NCBI RefSeq assembly: GCF_900102535.1
Contig: NZ_FNBP01000004.1
Span: 310,001 to 374,000, forward strand
From: Sulfitobacter delicatus
Lineage (GTDB): Bacteria > Pseudomonadota > Alphaproteobacteria > Rhodobacterales > Rhodobacteraceae
Reading direction: 5' to 3'
DNA: 64,000 nucleotides
Shown here: piece by piece, positions 63,379-64,000 of the stretch
Layout: each line of letters starts with the position of its first letter
Position numbering within the stretch: the stretch's first letter is position 1
Translations under genes and position numbers: made by a program
Notes under the pieces: generated by a model
What the model was told of the DNA's origin: nothing
Seen by the model: the letters and a program-made list of their open reading frames with translations, nothing else
Database searches by the model: none

Positions 63379-64000
63379 CCGAAAGTGCTCCATCCGTACT
63401 GGCCAAGAATGTTGAATTCGATGTCGAAGGACGTACGATACTCGCCGATGTATGCTGCACCTTTCCTGGCTCAGTCGTGACCGGACTAGTCGGACAAAAT
63501 GGTTCCGGGAAGTCGACGCTGATGCGCATACTCGCCCGGCAGGTTCCTGCAACCCGCGGCCAAGTGAGCTACGGTGACGAGGCGTTGGCGTCGCTATCGA
63601 CTCGCTCCGTTTCACGGAAGATAGCGTACATGCCCCAAAATGTGCCTGCGGCACCCGGTATGACGGTGCGCGAACTTGTATCGATTGGGCGCTATCCATG
63701 GCATGGTGCACTTGGCCGCTTTACTGATCGGGACGCCGAAGCCGTCGACCGCGCCCTTCGGATAACTAAAACGGACACCTTTGCCGACCGAATCCTCGAC
63801 AATCTCTCGGGCGGAGAACGGCAAAGATGCTGGCTCGCTATGTTGATCGCACAGCAAGCAAAAATGCTTATGCTTGACGAACCGACATCCGCCCTAGACC
63901 TCGGACATCAACACGCAATCCTGAGTCTTCTGAAACAATTGAGCCGCGACACAAAAATTGGCGCGATTGTGATACTCCATGACATCAACCTCGCCGCCCA
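63375..64000 (+). CDS. fhuC: Iron-siderophore ABC transporter ATPase, C-terminus beyond window
   Basis: The start at 63375 has GGAGG about seven bases upstream. Visible motifs: Walker A GLVGQNGSGKSTLMRIL, the Q-loop in YMPQNVPA, signature LSGGERQRCWLAMLIAQQ, Walker B MLMLDEPTSALDLGHQ and the H-loop IVILHDINLAA at the very edge. This is a FhuC/FepC-type ATPase. The gene runs off the right window end shortly after the H-loop. Confidence 0.93.
   Translation, partial: MTESAPSVLAKNVEFDVEGRTILADVCCTFPGSVVTGLVGQNGSGKSTLMRILARQVPATRGQVSYGDEALASLSTRSVSRKIAYMPQNVPAAPGMTVRELVSIGRYPWHGALGRFTDRDAEAVDRALRITKTDTFADRILDNLSGGERQRCWLAMLIAQQAKMLMLDEPTSALDLGHQHAILSLLKQLSRDTKIGAIVILHDINLAA

Overview
The window looks like alphaproteobacterial DNA, most likely Rhodobacterales (Rhodobacteraceae). 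The grounds are high-GC coding sequence with many start-stop overlaps, an alphaproteobacterial-type trb conjugation operon ending in a DUF2274 gene, a DUF2924 plus serine-recombinase module, a DUF7220-type prophage gene and a heavy load of IS3, IS66, IS110 and IS5-like elements. It reads as a mosaic genomic island between two more chromosomal-looking ends.

Layout. 1-1647 (minus): the N-terminal part of a class A penicillin-binding protein. 1648-5661: mostly gene-poor DNA with an IS3-family element that is itself split by an IS110/IS1111-type element, then a gene truncated by that IS. 5800-5959 and 46328-46488 are diverged direct copies of a ~160 bp segment that ends in a tRNA-Ser 3' end; they bracket about 40 kb and may be attachment-site remnants. 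6037-10400: a broken IS3 element, a three-gene cluster of unknown proteins (one a membrane protein with an L,D-transpeptidase-like motif) and small IS remnants. 10639-24293 (minus): two tandem giant genes (2490 and 2061 codons' worth of residues) with no recognisable family. 24565-29014 (minus): prophage remnants (tail fragment, MsrB, resolvase, small terminase, HTH protein, DUF7220, ParB-methyltransferase). 29379-32052 (plus): a two-gene unit with a QueC-like enzyme, a defence candidate. 32235-38820 (plus): HTH protein, P4-type primase-helicase, DUF2924 and a serine recombinase gutted by IS66 and IS3 insertions. 39062-45794 (minus): a six-gene Dnd-like DNA sulfur-modification operon with a DndE-like domain fused to a HerA-like ATPase.

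46709-56225 (plus) is an intact mating-pair-formation operon, trbBCDEJ-K-LFGI plus DUF2274. It lacks traG and relaxase genes in the window. 56708-64000 is an iron/siderophore locus: Sfp-type phosphopantetheinyl transferase, cytochrome P450, MbtH-like protein, siderophore-binding protein, fused FhuB-type permease and an ABC ATPase cut by the window end. The presence of MbtH and a phosphopantetheinyl transferase implies a nonribosomal peptide synthetase outside the window.

Most likely undescribed systems: the tandem giant genes, the two-gene QueC-like unit, and the Dnd variant with its DndE-HerA fusion, membrane protein and permuted order. All functional statements rest on reading motifs by eye; no database search was possible.
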